A stretch of DNA of 64,000 bases from positions 1 to 64,000 of the forward strand of contig RQOL01000644.1 of assembly GCA_013076295.1 (NCBI GenBank), in the 5' to 3' direction. The DNA comes from Sanderia malayensis (taxonomy: Eukaryota > Cnidaria > Scyphozoa > Semaeostomeae > Pelagiidae). The notes beneath the pieces are model-generated. The model searched no databases and was not told where the DNA came from. It saw only the letters and a program-made list of their open reading frames with translations. The position numbers were made by a program, and so were the translations under genes. Positions 1 to 12,100 of the stretch are shown piece after piece (the first letter of the stretch is position 1; each line of letters begins with the position of its first letter).

Positions 1-1
1 C

Positions 2-409
2 CAGGCCATATTTGGCAATCTCATTTACAACGAGTTTGAAGACCGCTGGACGACAAGGTCCGTCAATTCAATTCAATTGATAGCTGCTCTGTTTACAAAA
101 ATTCCAGTTACAAAGCAGACCAATAAGAACATTAAAGGCCTCCAGGATGATATTTTCTCCTCAAACAATAGAAATCTTACCATCTGCAGGCCAGAGCTTC
201 AACAATTAATAACAGAAAATTCCAACAAGAAAGTAGTTCAGGCTTCTGTTTTTAAAGCGCCGGCGGAATGGTCAAGCTTCATTGGTGGCTTACCTGAAGC
301 CTCTCCCATTTCTGGGTTTTTGCATCCAGATTATGATATTCTTGCTCTGGTTGAAAAAATATCAGAAGGCCACCCAATATACAATGATCCATTCAACTAT
401 TGCAATTAA
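2..409 (+). CDS. 3' end of an unrecognised ORF
   Basis: An open frame runs in from the left edge and stops at TAA 407-409, giving about 135 residues. The first ATG inside it is at 92, so the true start or an upstream exon lies outside the window. The protein is polar, with no membrane segment or motif I recognise; its C-terminus is rich in Pro, Asp and aromatic residues. No splice site is evident inside it. It could be the last exon of a host gene or a transposon ORF. Only the uninterrupted frame and ordinary composition support it. Confidence 0.35.
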   Translation, partial: QAIFGNLIYNEFEDRWTTRSVNSIQLIAALFTKIPVTKQTNKNIKGLQDDIFSSNNRNLTICRPELQQLITENSNKKVVQASVFKAPAEWSSFIGGLPEASPISGFLHPDYDILALVEKISEGHPIYNDPFNYCN

Positions 410-544
410 AATTTCCCATTCTCTTTTCATTGGGCCTTGCAATTAAAAACGTGTTCTCCTCCAATGCAATAAAAAACGTTTTAAAACGATCGGTGTTGAT
501 ATTGTGTGAGACATTGCCTCCTTGGTTGACTCACAATTTGCAGC

Positions 545-1043
545 GTGACCTCCTGGCCAAAAGGAAAGAATATTAAGCCACTGGCTAAACTTACCAAAAT
601 TACGGGAAAGAAGAATTTATGCTGTCGACCAAAAGAAAAACGCAAAACCAACAATCGGGTTGTCAGTAAAATTACAAAGGTCATCCATTCCTGCTGCTCG
701 GAGTCTTTACCGTTTTTTGCAAACACGGTGAGTCTGCATATGACAATAATAGCATAGCCTATAATATGTTTTCATTTCAGTTGTATACTCACTGTATGAA
801 GCTCTTACCAATCCATTATGGGCAGTCCAAGGTAGCAACAACCAATTCATGCTCCTACGCAAGGTTGGCATGCCGCAGCGCAGAAGCAAAGCAAAAAATT
901 ATGCTTATATCTCACAGAATGAACTCACGGTGCTTGAGTCGAGAACCTTCCTACTCTTTTTGTCTCTAAAACCCTATAATACTTCTAAAAGCTCTTACTT
1001 TTATACGGTTAGTTTCTACTACATCATATTATGTTGCTACTAA
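545..1043 (+). other. Possible two-exon coding fragment, unresolved
   Basis: A basic, Lys/Cys-rich frame (545 to about 727) ends at a good donor (ACG then gtgagt). A pyrimidine-rich acceptor follows at about 780, and an open frame from about 783 runs to a TAA at 1043. The two frames that look most protein-like do not join in the same phase, so this is either a decayed gene or a chance pairing. I cannot assign a family. The stretch from 410 to 545 holds nothing else I can identify. Confidence 0.2.
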
Positions 1044-1227
1044 ATATAGCTATTGCTACATCAGAATTGGTAAGGCTAAAAGTTCGATAATAATGAGGTA
1101 GTAAAATAATATATCTGTTAAGTAAAATCATGTGTCAGCAAACCAAAACAATGTACACTAATTATAAGTCAGGATTATGTAAATAAAAGGAGAATTTGAT
1201 AGTGCTCGAGAAACGCCTGCGACAAGG

Positions 1228-1973
1228 ATTAATTTAAGGTGCAGTGATGACCAATTTGTGCAGTGATGAATCAAAAATGTGCAGTGATGGAATCAAAAAG
1301 TGCCAGTGATGAAACAAGTTGTGTGCAGTGATGAAATATTTCACTTTTTGATTTTTGCAGCCATAAAATACTTAAATCACTGTATCAATTCCACGTAGGT
1401 CTTCGTATTTAAAATAATCATCACTGCCGTTTTCAAAATACAATTGAACTGCCCCATTTGCCTCTTGTACCAGGTGACACGGTTTCTTAACCTTGACGGA
1501 AAGTACTACTATAGTTTCCAGGGCCTAATTTAGTGTGGTTTTTCCCACATTTTGTGGTCTTGGAATTCCAAGTCGTCTTGGAAATTAAAAAGTGTGGATG
1601 GGGTTTGGGGGGTCGCCAGGATCGTGGCAGCAATGCCAGATTCCGCAGACGTTTGCGCGCTTGATCAGTATTTGCAACAAATTTTTATCTGATACCATTC
1701 CCATTTCTACTTTATATTACTGTGCAGATAGAGAATTTTCAGGATTCTAAGCCATTTTAAGACATTAGAAATGGCGAAATCTCATGAGCTGCCGGGGCTC
1801 CGCCCCCTGGACCCACTTATTTTACTGGTCTCTTGTTCTCTTATAAAACTCTTATTTTCTTCCCACAAGAAATCCAGTCAAACGTATTGCCACACCTTTT
1901 TACCACACCCTTTTGATCAGGAAAACTGTGATTTATGCTGTTGTGTGCAGTGATGAAAATTCCTTAAATTAAT
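1228..1973. mobile_element. Candidate MITE-like element with subterminal 12-mers
   Basis: A perfect 12-bp inverted repeat (ATTAATTTAAGG at 1228-1239, CCTTAAATTAAT at 1962-1973) encloses 746 bp. Just inside the left end the motif GTGCAGTGATGA, or close variants, occurs five times between 1239 and 1335. It recurs once just inside the right end at about 1944-1955 in the same orientation. Such subterminal repeats are typical of transposase-binding sites. No coding capacity was found and no target duplication is obvious. Confidence 0.4.
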
Positions 1974-2066
1974 GCCTGGTCTGTGAAATGTTTGTGAAAT
2001 CTGAAATCACCGCATCGAGTTTTATTGAATTGGAAAATAACAAAAAAACCGCAGGGGCACTTTATC

Positions 2067-2112
2067 CATAGCAGAGAGGATATAAGAATATCTTATATAA
2101 CTCATCTCTATG
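2067..2112. repeat. 46-bp palindrome resembling two P-element ends back to back
   Basis: The sequence starts CATAGCAGAGAGGATATAAG and ends with its near complement, finishing TCATCTCTATG. Both halves resemble the terminal repeat of the P-type element at 33928-36990, which starts CATAGAGATAGGATATAAGA. The interior is missing, so this may be a maximally deleted copy or a chance hairpin. No 8-bp target duplication flanks it. Confidence 0.35.
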
Positions 2113-2547
2113 GACTCAAAAGAGTCAATTAGAAAATTCCCTTGCCAATATTTATACGAATGATAATGTAGCGTGTCTATTTTGTATAAATACGTAAAAT
2201 CAAATTATGGTCCACTGCATAATCAATTGCATCACTTTATTTTTAATTTCACAAGCATGACTTAATCTTTCGTCTCGAAATATCTAGAAATTTTTTTGCT
2301 TATAGTCGTCATGACCTTCAATATGATTAAAAATACTTTATAAATAGAAGTGTTAGTAGAAAGAGTTTTGAGTTTCATAATCATAAAATACAGAGTAAAA
2401 TTGGGAATAATTGTTTTTCTCAAGTCACTGTTAAAATCTATCCTACTCCAGTCACAAAGAAAGTCAAACGAGAATATTTGCTATTCGATATTGTACAACA
2501 CTTGGATTAATACCATTGCTTATTTGCATTGTTAATACGATGGCAAA

Positions 2548-3108
2548 TTATTGGGATGTATACGTTAATATAAGACTCACTATAACAGAACAAAAGACTT
2601 ACCAAAATAAACGTTGATCTCTTTCTTCACTTTTGCAAAGTTCGTGTCGAAATTTGTTTCGTCAGTCCAGCATATACACGTACTCTTTCTTACTATCTTA
2701 TTCAATTCGCCGCCGGGCTGGAAATCATTATCCAGCTTCACTGCTATATTATTTGGCTGCCACGAAAGCTAAAAATACAACAAAGAAAACAACATAGTAA
2801 AGTATAGCAACATGCTAAAGCAAACAGGCTGATTAAACATGAGAGCAATAGACAGGAATGAACTTTATAAACAATCATACAGTAATAAGAAACTGACAAC
2901 CTTACCTGAATATACTCCATCATCTCCTTACATTGATCAGATTCTTTATATTTATCAGTCAATAAAAAGACAACAACTCGAGGGCGATACTTCTCCAAAT
3001 CAATATTAACAAACACAGGACAACCAATTTCATCTGCAAATTTCTGCTTAATTTGAATTGCTTCGACCTGGTTGCCAGGCGCATTCGAAATTACGATGAA
3101 CTTTTGAT
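2548..3108 (-). CDS. Second TIR-like domain and C-terminus of the NLR
   Basis: Exons 3108-2906, 2768-2603 and 2579-2548 encode KFIVISNAPG (box-1-like strand), an alpha helix, CPVFVNID, VVVFLLTDKYKESDQCKEMM (the strand and helix of the SxxYxxSxWCxxE type) and, near the end, CICWTDETNF in the place of the TIR FW box. A Glu sits three residues after the Cys-Lys, where NADase TIRs carry their catalytic Glu. The last exon adds about ten residues before TAA. It is probably the signalling-competent copy. Confidence 0.65.
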
Positions 3109-6100
3109 CTGGAAATAAAAAATCAATAATAATCAAATGATACAAGAAATGCAACATTAGTACAATCAATATGTTAATCATAATCAAAACATAACACTCG
3201 ACACAGCCAATTCTATATTTCGTTTATGAAAACAAATTACTTACCTATTCCAACTGCTATAAATTTTGTAATATATTTTGTATTCTTAGAAAGACAGCAC
3301 TTTGTTAATTTCAATGTATTCACAAAGACTGAATTCTCAAGTAAACAAATTTTCATTGCTAACAAAATATTATTGTCAAAGTTCAATTTCATTCGGGGAG
3401 TGATGATGAAAACCTTTCCAATGTTTATTGATGATAATTAAACTTACCCATTATTATAGCTTGTATCGTCCGGTTTAATCCACCAGCCATTTCGGCATTA
3501 TTTCGTTTATCTGTAAAGTCCAAACACGAGCTTGAATCAAACACAGAACTCGACGCTTCACATGGATGAGAATCTGCTTCCAACTTCACCAACACAATGG
3601 CTGACTTCCACTCCCATAATTAAAGATAAATAAATTTGATAAAACAACCAACGAAAGAAAGACAGAGTAAATATAGATGATACAACTATCCACTGAATAT
3701 GAAACACAAACTCAGATTCGTGTTAGCAAAGCCATTTACCTGGGCAAAAAGAATATCTCTCTCAACATCTTCTGAAATTTGATGTTGAATAAAGACAACC
3801 AGAATGTAAGGGAGTTCATTATATCGTCTTTCAAACTCTTCAATGTTTTCATCCATCGCAATAAAATGCTTTATATCATCCAGTTTTTCTTTCAGTTGAA
3901 GAACAAAGTCACGGCTATCCGGTTCGCACAAAAGTAGGATTGATATTGGCCCTACGAATAGAAATCAAATGATCAATTGGGAATTAACAAAATTAATAAC
4001 ATAACATAAGCCACTGGACATGGAAATTCTGTTGCATTTGAAGTTGTCAAGTAACAATAAATTATAACTTAGTATTTATTTCACCATTTAAAAGAGCACA
4101 TAATTAGCATGATAAATGAAAATATAAATATATGTCAAGAGAAGACCCGCGCATAATAGTATAAACATCTTAGTTCACTTACTATATTCGTTGATTTCTA
4201 CTCCATTCTCTTTCATCTAGAATTGAAAAACAAGCAGTTAATAGTTTCGGCTGATATTATGTCACAACAGTTTACCAATGCACAACATCTCGTTAATTTA
4301 AAACGAACATAGAAATTAATAGCCTTAATCTAATAATATAAAAATAAGTCTAAGAATCTCGGCCAAGTTCTGAACAAAAATTAAAACTACAATTTATGAA
4401 ACAGCATCGCAAATTAATTCAAAGAAATGACGTCTTAATTTGACAAATTACAGTTAAACACATAAGTATATTTATGGTGCAGTATAGTTTCGAAAACATT
4501 TGAGAATTTGTTCACCAGCAAAAATGTAAATATTTTACCGCCTCCCAACACAAAACAAAATATCAAGAAACTTTGCTGACATATTTAGCGAAATCCCATA
4601 AATTTCAAACAAATACTTGAAATTACGCAACAGTTATGAACTTTTGAGTTTGAAACTATAAAAGTTGTTAAAGCTTTGTGCCAGAGTTCTTAACTAATGC
4701 TCTCCAAAAATCAACAAAAACTTGGCAAATTCAAAAGTTAGATAAATGCATTTATCAGATTTAAAGCCGCAGTCCGTCAAAAACTTAAAACTTCCAAGAC
4801 TTTAAATTCTTTCTTCATCACTAAATTGATGATACAATTTTTTATCTAAGTATAAAAATAGCACAGAATTCCATAGAAAAATTATTTGGCTTCAAATGAT
4901 ATCAAGGAACCGTGAAATGAGAATTAGAACTAACAAAGTTCAGATTTTGAAATTTGTACAAAACGGGCGCAATGTCAAAGTTTAATTCACAACGCAGGAA
5001 ACCAGCATTAACATTGAATATATGAAATGGTTGGAAAATTCAAAATAGTTCTTGTTATATCTTATCATATATGTTTCCTTTACTTTTTATGATTGCTATT
5101 ATATTGTTTGTAATACATGAAATTGCAAGTCAAAACATAGAACTTTAAATGTTCAAACAAAACAAGGCTTCAAATTTCTCAGTTGTTGAATGAAATTTTC
5201 GGCGCCAATTACTCATCACATTTAAAACTTTATTTCTTGAACATTATAATATTATGTAATTGAAGTTTAAAGTAATAAATTGATAAAATAATTAACCACC
5301 TGGTAATGTTAATCCATATATATATGAAATATAGACAGTGACAATACAAGTAATAATGTTCTTACCTTTTGCTTTAATTGAGCATTCACCAATGGACAAT
5401 AACGTAACTCCATCTCCATCAACCTGCGTGGCTTTATTTGAATCACTTTCTCCATGATCTCTTCAAATTCCTTCCCACCAACCCGAACATCAAGCAACTC
5501 AGCCTTTTCCGCCAATCCAAATAGACTGGCGGCTGAGCTGACCTCGGATTCATGGATTCTCATTCGTTTCATTCCCAACCATTTCAATTTCATTTTTGTT
5601 GTTGATTCATTCGCATTGGTGGTGAACAAAGGGACCTTGCAGTTAAGAAACAAAACTTCCCCACAGAAAGCCACGTTGCGGTGGACCAGCATTGACTGGT
5701 CCTCAGTAAAATTAATTATATTTTTCAACTGAACCCAGCCAATGTCGATCCACGAGGCGTATTCAAGGATTTCCATCTCTCTGAAATCATCTATACGAAA
5801 TTTAATCCCACTGAATGCATTCTTGATTTTAGAATATGCCACTTCATTTCCAGTCGCCAGCTTCAGAATGGATAACAAATTTGATTGGTCAAATGTGTTG
5901 AGCTCCACTTTGACATTTGAGCTTGGCTTTATTGACTTCAGCAGTTCTTCCAAGAATTTCACATCACGGACTTTGTCGCTTGCAACAAAACAGTCGGCCA
6001 GAAATCTCACTTTCGACAGAACTTCATCATTTGGCAACTGTTAAAAGGTATAATTAAAGATCAATTATACTTGTATATGTAATAATACTCTATATAATAA

Positions 6101-9100
6101 ACAATTACAATTATAATCAGGCGCGGATCTAGAGGGGTGCTCTGGGTGCTTGAGCACCCATAAAAATATTAAGGAAAATAAAAAAAGTAGTATATAACAC
6201 AATTTAAAAATCAAATCTTGAAATATTCTCGTCAACTTTGGATAAAATGCCAAACAGGGCCACAACAAATCTCGTCTCGACAAGTTAACGCACTGTTATT
6301 CAATTCAATATTTAGAGACATGGTAGTTTGTATATGTTGTAGCCCTGTGCTCGTGGCTTAACAATGAGCACCCATAAAGATGGTTCCTGATTGGTCTACC
6401 AGGTTTGAGCACCCATAAAGATGCTAGCTGATTGGTTTGCTCCATAAATTCAAGTTTTATGGGTGCTCCCGCTCATTTTGAGCACCCATAAAGATGCTTG
6501 CTGATTGGTTTGCTCCATAATTTCAAGTTTTATGTGTGCTCCCGCCAGTTCTCGGCACCCGTAAAAGATGATCGTTGATTGGTCTGCTCCGTTTACGGGT
6601 GCTGAAGATATTGAATCCAATTCAATGCCAAAGTTATGGCTAATTTAATTTCGTCAGTTCGGCATCGGCAACATTGACATTTTAATGGAATCTTGAGCTT
6701 TGAAACAAGTTAATATTTGGCAAACAAACACTAGTTAAACTCTTAGGAAGGAAGAAGAGAAAATAATCTATCTTTGCAAGAAATTATTACGAATAGAATC
6801 GACCGGTGATTTCAAAAACAAAGAAAATGATACTTTCATTTTGGCCTATTTAATTTCAAATGGCCTATCAAGCAAATTTTTAGGAATGAGGTTTGGCTTT
6901 GATTCAGTGTTTGTAACCGTACATGTTGAATTGCACCCAAAACATCTTTCTTCAAAAAAATTTGTTCAAAGCTTGGTATTTCATTACAATGTCAACACTG
7001 AATAGAGCAAAGTCATTTCTTGTCATCATCTTTTACGATAAATTGTTTTGTTGCTCAACTTTCCAACATACAAAAATTGTGTGCTCTTTTGTTTTTAAAT
7101 TCAGTTGATTTATAGATAACAGCATGCACTAATCATCAACATGGTGTATCCCACACTCAACGTTAGTCTTAAGGGTGTGGCCAACATTTTGACCACGCCC
7201 AAACAAAAATTCTGAGCACCCCTAAAAATTTTTCCTGGATCCGCCCCTGATAATCAGAAGCATTGAATTTAAAATTACAAACCTGGTTTAAAATGCCGCG
7301 GATTAAATTCTGTGCGTCTCCACTTCCGATCGTGCCACCCAAATTTGATTTTATCAACTGATAAGAAATATAATAATAATCTATTAAATTAATACACATG
7401 ACTTGTATAATTATTATCATCAACTTTAAATTGAAAATTACAAACCTTGTTTAATGCCCAACGTACTATATTACGTTTGTTTTCGTGTCTGATTATTTCA
7501 TCACCAAGGCGTGTTATCAACTGATAAGAAATATAGTAATGATATTAATATATTATAATATATATTATCATTATCATTAAGTTCAGTAGCTTTTTTGGCA
7601 TCAACAAGTTGTTTTAATACCTGATAAGAAATTTCCTCTTCGGCATCATAGGATGAAGTTTTCTCTATCAAACTGAATCGAACAAAACTGCACACAAAAG
7701 AAACACTTTCGTAGCGCCTTTCTTTTAATAGCTTCTTCAGTAACTCGTTTGTTTTTCCATCTAGATAGACGTGAATAGATGCCAGGAACTCCATGATAGT
7801 TAGGTGTTTGAACATATATTTAGTAATGTCTCCAAAGCTGTTCTTCACACCAAGTAGAAACCCTTCAATAAACTTTTCATCCTTAAACTCTAGCTCCGTC
7901 TTTTTGAAGATAATGCTTCCCGAACTGTATAGCTTGAATGCCTGTTTACATATCGCCAGCAACTGCTCTGAATAATGAGAAAAGATTTCCCCTCCAAAAA
8001 TTTGGTTGTCCGATTCTTTGTCTTGGAAGTGCTGTTGCATCAACAAAAATAAACTCCAGCTATAAAGATCAGTCTTGTTGGTGAATAATTTCCCTTCTGT
8101 TGATAACATGACAGCACAACAAATTGTATTCAAAAATTGAGGAATTGTTGCAATGTAAGATATATTTGTCGATTTCCGAATTGCCTCATTAATTTTTTGT
8201 TCTGTTGATGAAGATTCATCCTGACTCTTGTCTGTTGAAAGTTTAGAAAACTTTTTAATGTATTCTTCAATCTGGTCATCATTGAGTCCAAGTATTTCTA
8301 ATTTCTGGCTCTTCTGTCTGATGGAATTAACATGGTGTTTCGAATGTGGTCTGCCTAGAATTATGAATCTTGATTTGAAGAACTTTTCTGTGAACGCTTT
8401 CATAATTTTGACAGGTTCTTGCAGTTCATCCAAACCATCAATCAAAAAGACTGTGGTTTCCACATTGTCGAAAGGCATATTTTCGAACTGTTCCGTTAAA
8501 TATTCCTCAATATCTCTGTCACTTTTATGAAAGAAACTGTTCAATTCTCTGCATGTTATGTAGAAAAGACAGCGTGTCTGACTGCATTCTTTACAGGCCC
8601 AGTCAAGGGCCACTTTCTTGGCAAGAACAGACTTGCCAATTCCAGCTAAACCACTAACAAACATAATTCGTTCTTTTTCATTGTCTTCAATCATGTTCAT
8701 CAATTCACCAACTTTAATAGTTTTCGCATTATCTTTTAATAAGTGAAGGTACTTTTCCAATTCATTATGGTATGTCTGGTCATCAGCTGTGCATCTCTTC
8801 TCCTCCTCTACTATCTTTAAATTCACAGAAAAATCGTTGATATCCAAATCCAGTAAAATAATACAATTTTCCTTTGCATCAACACAATTGACTTCATGTT
8901 TTCCACATTCTTCCCGATATCTCTTTCTTAATGCAGAAAAATCTAAAAATGAAAGGATTTCTAACAATAACTAAACAGCAGAATAAATTCTTTCAGATGG
9001 CGCAATGCAAAACTAAAGTCAAACCTCCAAAACATACGAAACACAACATCTTACAATTTTTTCGAAAAGTGGCGTTAATTTTTTATAAATTTTTTTGCTA

Positions 9101-12100
9101 ATATCCACCTTATTTTAGGCGATATTTAGGCGATATAATCTAGTCACGTTATGGTGGACTAAAGTCAACAAATCAAATGACAAGATGCAGCTATCCTCAT
9201 ATAGTTGCATAAATGGGTATAGATTGAGACAGTTGCATAAATGGATATAGATAGGGATAAATTTCATTTGCTATCTCTGCTAAAATAGACAAAAATAACT
9301 GCTCCGATGAAACATTACCCCCACTCAATTAACTTCTCTCTTTTGTTGTTAAACAAACTAAAGCAAAGCAATTAAAATGTGGCATCTCATTTTTGTGCTG
9401 CACTGGTGGACAATTTCCTTAAGATGGCACAAATGATAAATATCTTTAGAATTAAAAAAACCAGTAATGATAAATGTCTCAAAAATTAACTTAAGAATCC
9501 TTTCCAATTAAAAGTCAGATTTAAGAATGTTTGCAAACTTACCATTTGCAGACTGAGGTTTGCTTACAACGGCTTCTTTATCTCCATTAACATCTATACA
9601 AAGAAAAAACATTTGATTCAAGTTCCAATCCAGTCACAGGTAAGAAAGAGAAAATGGTTAGGACCATTACACATCCAGTGTCAACAAAATGCAAGGAGAC
9701 GTTAAGACCAAAGCAAAGATTGGGTCAAACTCAAAAGTTATGGGCAACATTTAGCCAAAAAATTTAGTATTGTTGATGGTTTAGAGACAACATCACCCCT
9801 TAATAAACGGGGCAGAGAAATAAAGTGGAGGTTTTAGGGGCAAGGAGGAAAGTGTATGCCCCACACGGTTATCCATCCCTGTCGTTCTGTCTCCGAATTT
9901 CAACTACTGGGGCTGCTAATGGGTCGTCATATTACATGGGTCCCCATCTCACTCTAGTCTTTAAACACAAAAAAATTATCTGAACATGAATCATCTTAAA
10001 AAGTTTACAATACAATGACAAGCACAACTATGAAAAGTACCTTGTAAGCTTGAAGAGGCAAAAGTTGCAGAACCAGTTGTTACTGGACTGTTAGTAGAAA
10101 CATTTTCAAGCACAGTTCCAGCTGTATCATATGTGCGAATGGTACCTGTTAAACAAATAGCTGAGTTGAGTATTCAATAATTAACTCTTGCCTTAATTAC
10201 CATTTACTTAATGGAAACTACTTCAATGAAAGCTTGCTCCTTCTAATATGATCTTAAGACTTGTAACAAAGTATCTGAGTGAATACAAAATCTGTTGCAG
10301 CAAACCAAATTTTCTCAACCAAAAACTTCAGGCAATGTTTAATATTTTCTCGCAAATCAAATTCCTGATGATTTGTGTGAATTAAGTGAATGACCAACAT
10401 ACTATAAAAATATCACTGAAAATGACAAACATATGACGAAATACGAAAATATTATTTCTTCCTTTTAAAATGTTTTTTGGAGTTCCTAAATTAGTAGCAC
10501 TTATTGAAATATTCAAGGTTACGTGCTGGTAGCCAATGGAAGTGATAGAAAAGTGATAGAAAGCATTACAATTTTTGTCTAAGCACAAAATAAAACCTAA
10601 TAAATGGCCAATGCAAATCAGAGATACAATAAGAATGTTGTTATTCAGACTTCAATGAACCCCCGTCTAGAAAGATTAACGAACAATGAACTTTGAACTA
10701 TCGTTCTATTATGATCATTCGATTCCGTTCTACTGTTTTGTTATGTTGACTTATATATATTCTTCAAGTTTTGTTATGTTCTGTTACGAATGTGTCCTCA
10801 ATGTTGTCTAACTCTGCTATCTAACAATGGTTATGGGCCCAGTCATGGTGCTGATGGTGTGTGTTATGATAGCCAACACTGTTTACCCCTCAGCAGAATG
10901 GAGTGTCTGAGCGCCTAAATCGAACACTTCAAGAGATGGCATTGAGCCAATTAGAGCATGCAGGATTGCCAAGAGAATTTTGGGCAGAGTCTGTATCTAC
11001 TGCATGTTATGTACGAAATCGTTTGCCAGTAACATCAATGGGAGTATCGCCATTACGAATGTGTCCTCAATGTTGTCTAACTCTGCTATCTAACAAAGAA
11101 AACAATAACTACATCATGTTGTTTGCGAATTCTACAAAAATAAACCAATATAGTGATTCTCGCGTTACGACATTGGTTTCCCTTTTGCTGTTTAAGCAAG
11201 CTAGCCCAAACCAATTACCATGTCTAATTGGCATTGAGTATTATTTAATACATACATTTTACATTTTATTTTAGTATTATTTATTCCATACATTTCTACA
11301 AACTTTAAAAAAAACTTTCTCGCTTTTGAATACTATCTTATGAACAAAGTTTGAAAACCTGTATGCTTGATTACTTTCTGATTAATTCATAATTGCATTT
11401 AGCCTTATTCATTAATTTTACTTTATCTATAATTCTTTTTTAATTCTACTATATTTTACTTTATTGTTATTATATCTTGTTGTTGCTATTCAAACCTAAA
11501 AAAAAAATTTTTTTTCTTATCATAAAAAGCGTCAAACTGGACACATGGCTCGATAGCTTGCCCAAAGTTTTTTCCATGTGTCCATCAGCCTAAGATTTCT
11601 TAATTACATATTTACACTTAACCATGTTTTTCTATTAAAAAAAAAGAATGTATTCCTGTACTTAATCTTTTTTTATATCAGTATGATGTAATTAGTCAAT
11701 TTTATGCTGAAAAAACATTTTGAGTTTGAGTTTGAGTTCATTTGCCCTAGCCAAAACACTAACCTTGTTCAATATTGCCAATTGTTATGGGTGCTTCACC
11801 AGAAGCTATGTTTATGACTTGTCCATAATACGCGATATGTGTAGCACCTGAGAAATAAATAACAATTGGATTTTATTCTTTGCCTTTATCAAACATCTGA
11901 CAATGACAATATCAAACATCGCAACAAACTCATCTTCGATTACTACTGAACTGATCAAATTACATACTAACACTAATTTACATATAAACAATAAGACAAT
12001 TACATTCGAGGTCAGACACGAATATGAGAATATTACACGTCGTTACTAAAAAGCGGAACAACCCAAGAACAACCCAAGAACAGGCTGAACAACCCAAGAA

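Noticed and set aside
5454..6044. Plus-strand frames opposite the NLR exon
   Set aside because: They are shadows of the minus-strand coding exon.
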